DNA of 64,000 nt from Cupriavidus sp. P-10 (lineage in GTDB: Bacteria; Pseudomonadota; Gammaproteobacteria; Burkholderiales; Burkholderiaceae). Both the position numbers and the translations under genes were made by a program. Under the pieces are notes generated by a model, which worked only from the letters and a program-made list of their open reading frames with translations, searched no databases and was not told the DNA's origin. The stretch spans positions 1-64,000 of the forward strand of contig NZ_AP025174.1 of assembly GCF_003402535.2 (NCBI RefSeq). The letters run 5' to 3'. Every line of letters begins with the position of its first letter. Positions within the stretch are counted from its first letter, which is position 1. Below are positions 1-8,008 of this stretch, in pieces.

Positions 1-1299
1 ATGCAAGCCACATCTGACAGCGGCCAGGAGCCGCGCAAGAATCATCTCAAAAAGCATGTCGCCGCCATCCATACTAGCGGCGAGCTGAGCCTGCTCGAGC
101 GGAAGCTGTCGAATGTGCTTCTGTTGAACGCGTACGATGACTTGCCAACGGCGCGTACTCATCGGATTCCGGTCGCTGCACTGTGTGTGATCCTGGGCTG
201 GGAGACTAGCACCAGTCAACGCAAGCTGAAGGACGCCCTACTTCGGCTCATGTCCACTCCCATCGAATTCAATCTGATGGGAGATAACTTCAAAGGCGGA
301 GAGGACTGGAGTGCGACGTCCATCATCTCATACGGGCGCATACATGGCGGCGCCTGCACTTACCGCTACGATGAAGCTCTGGCCGAGAAGCTGTATGACC
401 CTGCCATCTACGCCAAGGTGCATATTGGCGTGCAGACCCGTTTCAACGGCAGCTACGCCTTGGCTCTCTATGAGAACTGCTTGCGGTACCTGAAGGTTGG
501 CTCAACGGGTGAATGGGACGTAGTGACGTTGCGGAAACTGCTAGGGGCGACTTCCGACCACTACAGCGACTTTGGCCGCCTGCGACAAAAGGTCCTGACG
601 CCTGCGATCAAAGAGATCAACCGAGTCGCAGACATCGAGCTGACGTTGCATCTGATCAAGGTGGGTCCGAAGGTGACTGCGGTGCGCTTCCAGGTGGATC
701 CAAATCGTCAGGCGTCTCTGTTGCCGCCTGGCGAGTTGGATGAAGTTTCTCGCTTGCGGGAATCGCCTCTGTTTGCGCGCTTGCGCAAACATGGCATCGG
801 AGAGAAGCTGGCGCTGAGTTTCCTTGCCGAGGACCCTGAGCGAGCAGCCCGTATTGTCGAACTGGCCGAAGAGAAGGATGGCAAGGGTGAGATTCGTAGC
901 AGCACGGGTGGGTTTATCCGTTCACTGATGGACAGCGGCGCCGACGTGCAGAAGCCCGTGCAGCAGCGACGGAAAGAAGACGCCACGCAAAGGGCCAAGT
1001 CCCAACGCGAAATTGAAGCGCTAGCGGACCTGAGATCTGAGTTTGAACGCAGCACCAAGGCAAAGTCGGTGCAAGCCTTGACCCCTTCTGAATTGCTGGG
1101 CCTGGCTCGCGTGTTTATCACTACCGATGCCGGGAAGCCTTACGCCAACGACTTCTCCGAAACCAAGACGGATCATTTTCCAGGCGGTGCTGCTCGTGTT
1201 GCCTTTCGCCGATGGCTACCGAGTCAAGTAGGTTTGCGTCTCGGCGACGACGCCTTTGCCGCCTGGCTGGCTGAACGAACAAAGGCAATTCATACCTAA
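1..1299 (+). CDS. rep: Rep_3-type plasmid replication initiator
   Basis: 432 residues, resembling the Initiator Replication protein (Rep_3) family. These proteins bind an origin and recruit host replication proteins. The N-terminal stretch around residues 15-45 (LKKHVAAIHTSGELSLLERK) and the following winged-helix-like region to about residue 235 carry the family pattern; the last 100 residues are a less conserved tail. The ATG is the first base of the window, so its promoter and any associated iterons lie outside. It is followed by parA and parB on the same strand, the usual replication-partition cassette of large low-copy plasmids. A second, unrelated initiator sits at 26414-27418, so this may be one of two replicons. 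Family assignment is from residue patterns. Confidence 0.85.
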   Translation: MQATSDSGQEPRKNHLKKHVAAIHTSGELSLLERKLSNVLLLNAYDDLPTARTHRIPVAALCVILGWETSTSQRKLKDALLRLMSTPIEFNLMGDNFKGGEDWSATSIISYGRIHGGACTYRYDEALAEKLYDPAIYAKVHIGVQTRFNGSYALALYENCLRYLKVGSTGEWDVVTLRKLLGATSDHYSDFGRLRQKVLTPAIKEINRVADIELTLHLIKVGPKVTAVRFQVDPNRQASLLPPGELDEVSRLRESPLFARLRKHGIGEKLALSFLAEDPERAARIVELAEEKDGKGEIRSSTGGFIRSLMDSGADVQKPVQQRRKEDATQRAKSQREIEALADLRSEFERSTKAKSVQALTPSELLGLARVFITTDAGKPYANDFSETKTDHFPGGAARVAFRRWLPSQVGLRLGDDAFAAWLAERTKAIHT

Positions 1300-1395
1300 T
1301 TGGTAAAAAACATCAATTTAGGTTCGAATTCGTTTGCTTCCCATTGTCAGTGCAGGATATGATTCCTTCATCTCAAATTGATGAAGGGCTTGTCC

Positions 1396-2550
1396 ATGGC
1401 GATATCTATCTACGACATTGCGGAACAGGCACTGAAAGCTGCCAGCACCGTTAGAGACGTGCGCGGGCGCATGCTGGCTCCAGAGGCTCGAAAGCAGCCG
1501 CCCGTCTTCAACATGGTCCAGCTCGCCGGTCTGTGTGGAGCGGAAAAGACCGCCATCGCTTATCGATTGACTCGCAACGAGTTGCCGAGTGGCGTGGTGA
1601 ACGACACTGGCCGTCGTCGGGAATTCACCTTGGCAGAGGCCCGGGAATGGGTCCGCGTCTTTCGCGCAAAGATGGCCAAGCCGAAGGGTGCGAAGGCGAT
1701 GACCATCGCCGTGTGTAATTTCAAAGGCGGTGTGAGTAAGACCACGACGACGATGACTCTCGCGCAAGGACTTAGCCTGCGGGGTCATCGCGTGCTCGTG
1801 ATCGACATGGATCCACAAGGCTCGCTGACCACGCTATTTGGCATCCTGCCTGACACCGAAGTTCGCGAAGAAGACACGTTTGTGCCGCTGGCCAACGGGG
1901 ATGAGGACTCGCTGGACTATGCCATCCGCTCTACCTATTGGGACGGCATTGACCTGGTACCCGCTTCCCCTACCCTTTTCACCTGCGAATTTGGTCTGCC
2001 TGCACGACAGATGAAGGACCCAGAGTTCCAGTTTTGGAATGTCCTGAACGGGGGGCTTGGCGCTGCGCGCGAGGCCTACGACGTGATTCTGATCGACACG
2101 CCGCCCGCGCTGAGCTACGGCACAGTCAATGCCTTCATGGCGGCTGATGGCTTGATCGTGCCGACGCCGCCGAATGCTTTGGATTTTGCCAGCTCTGCAC
2201 AGTTCTGGACTCTTTTCAGCGACCTGGCGCTGAACCTAACTCAGACTACGGGCGTGGATAAGACCTTCGAGTTCATTCACGTACTGCTCGCGCGAGTGGA
2301 CCACAACGATGCCGCGGCCAGCGTGGTGCGCCAGTGGATCTCCGCGACCTACGCAGAGAAGGTTTTGCCGGTGGAGATCCCGAAGACGACGGTCACTTCC
2401 AACTCCTCCGCGGAGTTCGGTACGGTTTATGACGTGTCGCGCTATGACGGTAGCGCAAGCACCTATCGGCGGGCCCGCGAGGCCTATGACCGAGTCACAG
2501 AATTGGTCGAGCAATCCATCCAGGCCTATTGGGCCAAGACCGCTCAGTAA
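1396..2550 (+). CDS. parA: ParA-type partition ATPase with N-terminal DNA-binding domain
   Basis: Walker-type ATPase for plasmid partition. A deviant Walker A motif, KGGVSKTTTT, begins near residue 110. It is followed by VLVIDMDPQGSL (switch/Walker A') and VILIDTPPAL (Walker B). The roughly 100 residues before it contain a helix-turn-helix-like region, typical of type Ia (P1/P7-like) ParA proteins that also repress their own operon. I chose the ATG at 1396 because GAAGGG lies 9-13 bases upstream; an in-frame ATG at 1381 and TTG at 1378 are alternatives. parB begins 8 bases after the stop, so the two are almost certainly co-transcribed. Confidence 0.92.
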   Translation: MAISIYDIAEQALKAASTVRDVRGRMLAPEARKQPPVFNMVQLAGLCGAEKTAIAYRLTRNELPSGVVNDTGRRREFTLAEAREWVRVFRAKMAKPKGAKAMTIAVCNFKGGVSKTTTTMTLAQGLSLRGHRVLVIDMDPQGSLTTLFGILPDTEVREEDTFVPLANGDEDSLDYAIRSTYWDGIDLVPASPTLFTCEFGLPARQMKDPEFQFWNVLNGGLGAAREAYDVILIDTPPALSYGTVNAFMAADGLIVPTPPNALDFASSAQFWTLFSDLALNLTQTTGVDKTFEFIHVLLARVDHNDAAASVVRQWISATYAEKVLPVEIPKTTVTSNSSAEFGTVYDVSRYDGSASTYRRAREAYDRVTELVEQSIQAYWAKTAQ

Positions 2551-2558
2551 GGAGGCAT

Positions 2559-3560
2559 ATGTCGATCAAGGATCGTTTGCTGGCCAAGTCCGGCGATATT
2601 GGCGTGGCGCGGCCTGCGTCCGAAGAGCCGCAGTCCAGAGAGCGGGATAGTGCGCCGAAGACAGGGCCGGGGCAGATGCTTGCGTTCCGGCAACAGATGC
2701 TGGAACACACCAAGCAGGTTGAGTCGCTGAAAAGCGAGCTTGAGAAGTTTGACGGTGCTCAGCCAGTTCGCAAACTCGACCCGAAGCTGGTGCATCGCTC
2801 GCGCTGGGCTAACCGGCACGAGGACAGCTATTCGGATGGAGCCTTCCAGGAGTTGCGCGAGGCCATCAAGAGCACTCAGGGCAACGTGGTTCCGATCAAG
2901 GTTCGTCCGCGCGAAGATGGCGAATACGAGTTGGTGTTTGGAAACCGGCGTCATCACGCGTGCCTGGTCGACAATCTTCCGGTGTTGGCGCAGATCGATG
3001 AACAACTGACCGATCGTGATCTGTTTATGCAGATGGAGCACGAGAACCGGGAGCGCAAGAACCCTAGTGCCTGGGAGCAAGGCCGGTCATACCAAATGGC
3101 TCTGGACGCAGGGCTGTGGCCTTCGCAGAACGCTATGGCGTCGGATGTCGGGGTGAGTCAAGCGCACGTTTCCCGTTCGATTGCGGCGTTTGCCCTGCCC
3201 TCTACCTTGGTGGAGGCGTTCGATAGTCCAAACGATATCCAGTTTCCGTGGGTGAAAGACCTAACCGGCTTATCGAAGCTGGAGCCGCGCGTTCTCGCTG
3301 AGCGGTTGCGTCAAGCTAAGGAAGTCACGGAGCGCACGCCAAAGAAGGTCTTTGCTGCGTTGATGGACGACGGCCCGCGGGAGGCGGAGGCCCCCAAAGC
3401 GGCTAGGAAAAACACCGGCTTGGTATCTGTCAGCGTAAGCGGCAAGGACACGAAGGTCGTGTGCAAGAAAACTGTCCTGACCGAGGAACAGCAACAGAAA
3501 TTGGCCGAACTCGTGGACGACTTCATCCAGGCACAACTGGGCGTGAAACCGACCGCTTAG
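2559..3560 (+). CDS. parB: ParB-type partition protein
   Basis: 333 residues. It carries the ParB/Spo0J N-terminal CTPase domain with the arginine patch GNRRHHA, then an ENRERKNPSAWEQ segment (box III), then a helix-turn-helix (ASDVGVSQAHVSRSIAAF). The start is fixed by GGAGG at 2551-2555, four bases before the ATG. The C-terminal part is presumably the dimerisation domain. ParB loads at parS and stimulates ParA. Two identical 17-bp palindromes lie just after its stop codon and are the obvious candidate binding sites, although binding is not shown by sequence alone. Confidence 0.92.
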   Translation: MSIKDRLLAKSGDIGVARPASEEPQSRERDSAPKTGPGQMLAFRQQMLEHTKQVESLKSELEKFDGAQPVRKLDPKLVHRSRWANRHEDSYSDGAFQELREAIKSTQGNVVPIKVRPREDGEYELVFGNRRHHACLVDNLPVLAQIDEQLTDRDLFMQMEHENRERKNPSAWEQGRSYQMALDAGLWPSQNAMASDVGVSQAHVSRSIAAFALPSTLVEAFDSPNDIQFPWVKDLTGLSKLEPRVLAERLRQAKEVTERTPKKVFAALMDDGPREAEAPKAARKNTGLVSVSVSGKDTKVVCKKTVLTEEQQQKLAELVDDFIQAQLGVKPTA

Positions 3561-3564
3561 CGCC

Positions 3565-3619
3565 GCTTATACATCATGTATAAGCGCGCGAAAGTTGGAG
3601 GGTTATACATCATGTATAA
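3565..3619. repeat. Two palindromes, candidate parS or operator
   Basis: Two copies of the palindrome TTATACATCATGTATAA are centred at 3575 and 3611, 36 bp apart. The first extends to a 21-bp perfect palindrome with GC flanks (3565-3585); the second is 3603-3619. They sit between the parB stop and the next gene. The position fits a centromere (parS) or a repressor operator for the gene at 3725. The half-site TATAC resembles, in opposite order, the half-sites of the dyad found upstream of most operons here. Confidence 0.7.
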
Positions 3620-3724
3620 GCCGCCCTTGGCGCCTTACACAGACTCGCAGTAGAAGCAGTGCCGGGATAGGGATTAGGCCCCCTACCCGGCACCTGACAC
3701 CCCAACCCAAACCAGGAAATTGGA

Positions 3725-4966
3725 ATGCTGACTCAATCATACCCTGCCCGAGCTGGCCGGGAGGCAAACGACCGTCATTTGCGTCCGTGGGCTTACACTG
3801 CCCTCGCCTTGCTTTCAGGCGCTGGGGGCGTGGCCGCCGCAGTAATTACCACGCGCTTTTTCGTGCTCGGCCTTGAGCGCACCGAAGCTGATGAACCTGC
3901 GCGCCAAGCACTGATCGCCGCGGGTGCGCTAATGGTCGTCGTTGAATTGCTCGCCTTTGGCTTGGCCGCTCTCCTGCCTCGCACAGCGTTGCGCGCCGCC
4001 CGTTTCAAGCTTGTGGCGTTGGGTCTTGCCCTACTCGCTTTTGAGGCCGGCACGCTCTATGTCACCCAGGTGGCTATGGTACGCACGTCTCAAGCCGCCT
4101 CACACAGCCAAAACACTAGAATCCACGAGCTGCGCGCATCAATCGTGGCGCAGCGTGAAGCTGCAGCTGCCCTGCGCGAGACGTCTGCAAGGCAGGCGCA
4201 AAGCAGCAACGTATGGATTCGCGAGGCTGCCGCAAAGCAGGCCCGTCAGGCGCTGGACGTGGAAGCTAATCTCGCCGGCCAAGTGACAGAACTTGCTCGC
4301 CTGGAGGCCGCGTCCGCGCCGACCTTGGCGGATACGCTGGGCGAACAAGGCATGATTGCCTATGCCGTGTGTCGGTCGTTGTTGATCGTCCTGATGGGGG
4401 TCGTTCTATTCGCTGTGGCCGGTGCACTTCTGCGTGCCCGCCGCACCGTCATCAATGCGGTTGGCCCATGCGAGCAAGAGGTTGTGGCTGAACCTGTGTC
4501 ACAGCCGCTTCCAACGATGCGGTCTACTGGAGGCCGGTTCGCTGCTGCACCGCTTGCTGCATTGGCCGCAGCGCCTGCAGCGTTCGCCCAACCGCAGGTC
4601 ACTGTACAAACGCCCGCGCCGGCTGAGCGGCCAACTGTAGCAACACCGATGCAGTCGACCGCATCAACGATGATGCGGCGGGCCGATGCAGTGGTAACCG
4701 AACCGCTAGAGACCAAGCATCGTGCAGTCGTTACGCAAGGGGCAGTACAGGACTCCGGCACTGGTGAGGACGACGGCGCAAGGTTTCAGCGCGTACGCGC
4801 CGACATTCTGGCTGGCAGGCTCAAGCCTTCGCTGCGTGCCGTTTACGCCGAGCATGGGGCAACACAGGCTGTGGCACGACGGTATTTGGCGGCAATGGAG
4901 GCCAGCGGGGAAATCAAACGGGTAGGGCAAGGATACGTGCTGGCTGACGCTTCGTCAGGGACCTAA
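3725..4966 (+). CDS. Membrane protein with coiled coil and C-terminal winged-helix-like domain
   Basis: 413 residues, not recognised as a named family. Predicted hydrophobic segments lie near residues 20-45, 56-80 and 93-115. Then come a coiled-coil stretch rich in Ala, Gln and Arg (about 125-195), a further membrane segment (about 210-235), a Pro/Ala-rich linker, and a compact C-terminal region (FQRVRADILAGRLKPSLRAV onward) that looks like a small winged-helix fold. The start is supported by AGGAAA upstream of ATG 3725. It lies directly downstream of the par locus and palindromes and may be a membrane-linked regulator or partition accessory; that role is inferred. Confidence 0.7.
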   Translation: MLTQSYPARAGREANDRHLRPWAYTALALLSGAGGVAAAVITTRFFVLGLERTEADEPARQALIAAGALMVVVELLAFGLAALLPRTALRAARFKLVALGLALLAFEAGTLYVTQVAMVRTSQAASHSQNTRIHELRASIVAQREAAAALRETSARQAQSSNVWIREAAAKQARQALDVEANLAGQVTELARLEAASAPTLADTLGEQGMIAYAVCRSLLIVLMGVVLFAVAGALLRARRTVINAVGPCEQEVVAEPVSQPLPTMRSTGGRFAAAPLAALAAAPAAFAQPQVTVQTPAPAERPTVATPMQSTASTMMRRADAVVTEPLETKHRAVVTQGAVQDSGTGEDDGARFQRVRADILAGRLKPSLRAVYAEHGATQAVARRYLAAMEASGEIKRVGQGYVLADASSGT

Positions 4967-5004
4967 TTCTTGGCCGGAGGTGAAGCCCCATCTCTACTAT
5001 GAGT

Positions 5005-5040
5005 CCTTGACATCCGTCCAGGGCAGGGCGGATGTCAAGG
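5005..5040. terminator. Inverted repeat between convergent genes
   Basis: Perfect 12-bp arms (5005-5016 and 5029-5040; CCTTGACATCCG and its complement) with a 12-base loop lie between the rightward gene ending at 4966 and the leftward gene ending at 5079. There is no strong T-tract, so it is a likely but weak bidirectional terminator. Confidence 0.5.
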
Positions 5041-5078
5041 ATCTTCCAGGCAATCAAGGAAGGCCCGCGCAAGCAGCG

Positions 5079-5519
5079 TTATCTGCGTCGAACGGAGTAG
5101 GCCAGAGCCTCTTGCGTTTGGGAGTCGAGCGCGTTCCAGATTTTGGTCTGAGTTGCACTATCGAGACTGGGCCAAGCTCGCACAATGGCGCGCCCGATAT
5201 CAGTCGCCTGGGCCTGCTCTGGCGTCTGCATGGGCTGATGGCGACTAACCAGGGCACCCACGCTGGCCGCTACGATGACGCCTGCAATCACAGCAGCGGC
5301 CCACATTCCTCGCCTCTCCCAGCTTCCTCGCGAATGTGGCGCTGTTCGATGAGGGGTGGGCTTCGAGATTGCAGCCCGTGGCGACCCGTTCATAGCGGTT
5401 AGCGTGGCCGTGGCCCGCTCGACCTTCTTGGCAGCGTCAGAGATCTTGTCTGCGAGCTGGTCAACGTCCTCGAAGTGCTGCGCCAGGAGGGCTTCGTGGA
5501 CCTTTCGGATTTCACGCAT
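5079..5519 (-). CDS. StbC-like membrane protein of the stability operon
   Basis: 146 residues. The N-terminal third is helical and charged (about 1-45). A single membrane segment (MWAAAVIAGVIVAASVGALV) lies near residues 72-91, and the C-terminal domain begins around residue 100. It is the last gene of a three-gene leftward operon behind the StbA-like and StbB-like genes, with an 11-base gap after the latter. That order matches stbABC of R388-type plasmids, where the role of StbC is not clear. The call rests mainly on position. Confidence 0.6.
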   Translation of the reverse strand: MREIRKVHEALLAQHFEDVDQLADKISDAAKKVERATATLTAMNGSPRAAISKPTPHRTAPHSRGSWERRGMWAAAVIAGVIVAASVGALVSRHQPMQTPEQAQATDIGRAIVRAWPSLDSATQTKIWNALDSQTQEALAYSVRRR

Positions 5520-5530
5520 ACCCGCGGTCT

Positions 5531-6220
5531 CTACTTGAACAACACCTTATAAACCGCGTCGAGATTATCGTTGGCCGAGTCTGCGAGGCGCTTGGCAAGG
5601 ATCATTTGCACGCAAAGTTCCTTCTCATGTTCGTCCTTGGCTTCTTTCAGCTTCGCGCGGAAATCGGTTGAGTCCGCCAGAATCTCGGAAAGCGTCTTGC
5701 CGAGAGCCTTGCTTCGCTCGAAGACATCGTTCTCGAAGACGGCGGCCTCCGGCCTCACAACACATTTCTTCTCCTCAATGGCATAGCCGAAGATCGCGCC
5801 AAACTCGCTATGCACATCGTCCTCGATGGCCATCTTGTTGAACACGACTCGGATCTTCTTAGCTGGCACACCAAGTGCTGACAGCGCGTCAATGGTGGCG
5901 ATGGTGTCTTTCTGCTGCTTGGATTCCTTCACGACCGGCACCACAAAATAATCAAAGTCCTCGTGGGATCTGCGGTATTGCGTCATCGCGTGGATGAAGG
6001 CCTCGATGTTGGAGGCTCCAATATCGATCACAGCAACGTCGTTCGTAAGCAGATGGCTTTGCAACTCGTCGTACTGGCTGGCCTTGATGCTCTCGCCGCC
6101 TTCGTCTGCATTGATCGTTTCGACGGTGATCAGCTCGGTGTTCAGTCGCGGTGCGAGAAGATGGCGGGCGAGCGTGGACTTGCCAACGTTGCCTGAAAAG
6201 TTGATAACGGCGACACGCAT
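5531..6220 (-). CDS. stbB: StbB/TraL-like ATPase
   Basis: 229 residues. The protein opens with MRVAVINFSGNVGKSTLARH, a P-loop of the MinD/ParA superfamily form (GNVGKST). DVAVIDIGASN (about residues 83-93) serves as the Walker B strand, and FVVPVVKESKQQ follows. This is the StbB/TraL family found in stability and mobilisation operons, which influence plasmid positioning and transfer. The gene is flush with the upstream StbA-like gene (stop at 6221) and would be co-transcribed from the promoter near 6700. Confidence 0.8.
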   Translation of the reverse strand: MRVAVINFSGNVGKSTLARHLLAPRLNTELITVETINADEGGESIKASQYDELQSHLLTNDVAVIDIGASNIEAFIHAMTQYRRSHEDFDYFVVPVVKESKQQKDTIATIDALSALGVPAKKIRVVFNKMAIEDDVHSEFGAIFGYAIEEKKCVVRPEAAVFENDVFERSKALGKTLSEILADSTDFRAKLKEAKDEHEKELCVQMILAKRLADSANDNLDAVYKVLFK

Positions 6221-6676
6221 TTAGGACTCCTTTTTATGTCCAAGACGTTTGGAAAGGGTGGTGCTGCTTGAGTAACGCGAGAATTTTTCTTCGCGCGATT
6301 GCTGATTGGTCAGTGCATCGCGAACTGCCTCAGTGGCCGTATCGGATGTTGCCGCGCTAGCCACAGGTGCCTCATTGATAAGAGTGGTCTGGGTCTGGGG
6401 GGGCATGGGCGGGGAAGTGGACAACTGGCCTGCGCACGACACTCGGGCCGCCTTGCCTCGTTGCCTGCGGATTCGGTACAGCGCGCTCTCGAAGCCCTTG
6501 AGGCTCATCCTGAAGCCCTGCGCGTTTAGAGCGTCCAAGATCGCTTGGCGCTTTACGCCCGCGCTAAGAGCCGCTTCCACCTCCTCTAACACGTCGCGCA
6601 GGCGCGCAGTCTCGGAGCGCCCGTTGCTGTCTGTTGCCAATGCGCGCAGCGCCCCTGCCACGCTGCTTCTCTCCAT
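6221..6676 (-). CDS. stbA: StbA-like DNA-binding protein
   Basis: 151 residues. Residues about 25-70 (LEEVEAALSAGVKRQAILDA, then SLKGFESALYRIRRQR) form a helix-turn-helix-like module seen in plasmid StbA/mobilisation accessory proteins; the C-terminal half is low complexity. It heads the leftward stbABC-like operon. A GGAGGC box lies just upstream of its ATG. Upstream are one copy of the plasmid-wide dyad (6698-6717) and an array of eight 11-bp-phased repeats (6762-6844), which would be the natural target of a StbA protein. Family call is moderate because the sequence is short. Confidence 0.65.
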   Translation of the reverse strand: MERSSVAGALRALATDSNGRSETARLRDVLEEVEAALSAGVKRQAILDALNAQGFRMSLKGFESALYRIRRQRGKAARVSCAGQLSTSPPMPPQTQTTLINEAPVASAATSDTATEAVRDALTNQQSREEKFSRYSSSTTLSKRLGHKKES

Positions 6677-6694
6677 CGGGGAGCCTCCTTTTTA

Positions 6695-6720
6695 GTACGT
6701 ATCAGTGTAATTATACGTAA
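6695..6720 (-). promoter_or_regulatory. Promoter with plasmid-wide dyad, stb operon
   Basis: Read leftward, TACGTATAAT supplies an extended -10 box. The dyad CGTATA-N8-GATACG occupies 6698-6717 around it. It is nearly the same as the element before dotF at 13064-13083. The start codon of the StbA-like gene is 22 bases downstream. Confidence 0.7.
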
Positions 6721-6761
6721 ACAAGCGATGCAGTGCGCTCACGGTGACATTGCGAGCGTTC

Positions 6762-6844
6762 TGCATTGCGCGTGCAGTGCACTTGCAGTGAGCAGGCAGT
6801 GAACATGCAATGGCCCGGAGTGAGCGAGCAGTGAACCTGCGGTG
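6762..6844. repeat. 11-bp-phased direct repeats (stbDR-like)
   Basis: Eight copies of a TGCAGTG-like core start at 6762, 6773, 6784, 6795, 6806, 6816, 6827 and 6838. They are spaced 11 bp apart except for one 10-bp step. A further copy is at 6729. This one-helical-turn phasing puts all cores on one face of the DNA. The array lies upstream of the StbA-like gene, like the StbA-binding repeats of R388-type plasmids. Confidence 0.75.
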
Positions 6845-6874
6845 CATCTGTGTCCAATTGGCCGATGGGGCTCA

Positions 6875-7041
6875 ATGCTCGGTAACAGATAATTCTGTAA
6901 CCACCACCGAATGCGGCGGGCCGCGAAGCAAAGAATCCGCGTGCCGCCCGCACTTCCGCTCTAGATCAGCGTGCTACGTTGATTAGGTGTTAGCGCTATT
7001 GTCCGTTACCGAGCATTTCATATGCTCGGTAACGGACAATA
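6875..7041. other. Candidate oriT: nested inverted repeats
   Basis: A perfect inverted repeat with 20-bp arms (6997-7016 and 7022-7041) and loop TTCAT lies 320 bp upstream of the StbA-like gene. An imperfect extra copy of the right arm (ATGCTCGGTAACAGATAAT, 6875-6893) precedes it in direct orientation and forms its own smaller hairpin (6881-6902). No gene fits here. In R388-type plasmids oriT adjoins stbABC, so this is the best oriT candidate in the window. A nic site cannot be identified without the relaxase. Confidence 0.45.
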
Positions 7042-7072
7042 CTGGCATCTCGATTGCCGCGACACAGGAGCG

Positions 7073-7246
7073 TCAGCCCGGAGGCCCACCTTCATGTGTC
7101 TGACGAACCCCGAGCAGTGCCGTTCCGATGCTGGAGGGATAACACGACGGCGTTGTAGCCCGGTCAGAAGGTGGGCAATCGGGCTGTGGGGGGACAGCAT
7201 CAGAGGACAGCGACAGGCACAGCAGTAGGGCCAGGATTAGACGCAC
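7073..7246 (-). CDS. Small exported protein
   Basis: 57 residues from a GTG start at 7246, supported by AAGGAG six bases upstream. It begins MRLILALLLCLSLSSDA, a convincing short signal sequence, followed by a Pro/Cys-rich mature part. The family was not recognised. Small exported proteins next to transfer origins are sometimes entry-exclusion or surface factors, but nothing here proves it. It could be spurious; the signal sequence and ribosome-binding site are the only support. Confidence 0.45.
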   Translation of the reverse strand: MRLILALLLCLSLSSDAVPPQPDCPPSDRATTPSCYPSSIGTALLGVRQTHEGGPPG

Positions 7247-8008
7247 GACATCTCCTTGCGAGTTCATGATGTCGAGTAAAGCGTGAGCGTTTTAGGCATC
7301 GCACCAACACACCTGGGCCCGCTCCCGGTCACGCCAGCGCCGGTTGCAACTCGTCCGGCCCCCAACCTGTGCCGAAAACACGACATTCGATTCCGCCCGA
7401 ACAAGGTATCTGCTAGGATTCCGCCACCGAGTGCCTGTTACACGACGTAGCGGGCGCTCGTGTAACGCGGCTATGTGCAAACATGGCCGCCGCCGATACC
7501 AATCCGAGTAACGGAATCTTCCAGAGTCGCAACCCGCATCGGCAGGCAACGGCAGGAACAGCAACCCACCAGGAAGTGACCGACAGCTCAGTGACCAATC
7601 GCCACGACAGCAGCCGCGCATGGCCAGCACCCCTCCGGGACGACACCGGCAGGGTCTGAAGGCGAACAGCGTGGCCGCGCAGGTAAGGAATCGAGCGAGA
7701 CGACACCGCCAGGCCGGAACCACGTGGGAGGAATCAGCCGAGAGCGGAAGGCGCGGGATATGAAACCGCCAAAGCCGCGCCGAGCCAGCGTCAGGCTGGC
7801 CAACTCGAGGAAGCAGGGTCCGACCGAGGGCGAAAGCAGCATGGCAGCAACCGCCAGGATCGAATCCAACCTGTTGAGTGACCGCCACCGCGGTAGCCGC
7901 GCACGGTCGAGGCCAACAAGGCGGGTACGCCGTTGAGAGAAAGCAGGGCGGGTGAGGCTCAAGCCAGCCGTCCACGGAACCAACCGCAACCATTGAAGCG
8001 CGACGCAC
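7247..8008. other. Noncoding stretch with inverted repeat
   Basis: About 760 bp without a convincing gene. It holds an inverted repeat with perfect 9-bp arms (GTTACACGA at 7437-7445 and its complement at 7458-7466) and several loose copies of ACCGCCAGG-like words between 7560 and 7880. It lies immediately upstream of the integrase-like gene and may contain its recombination site. Confidence 0.4.

Noticed and set aside
4980..5402. Rightward frame of 140 codons opposite the StbC-like gene
   Set aside because: The leftward frame fits an operon with StbB and StbA and has a clear membrane segment; the rightward one begins in the terminator-like repeat.
7560..7890. Possible repeat array of ACCGCCAGG-like words near the integrase-like gene (integron-like array?)
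   Set aside because: Spacing is irregular (60, 60, 85 and so on) and conservation is limited to about nine GC-rich bases, so chance is likely.
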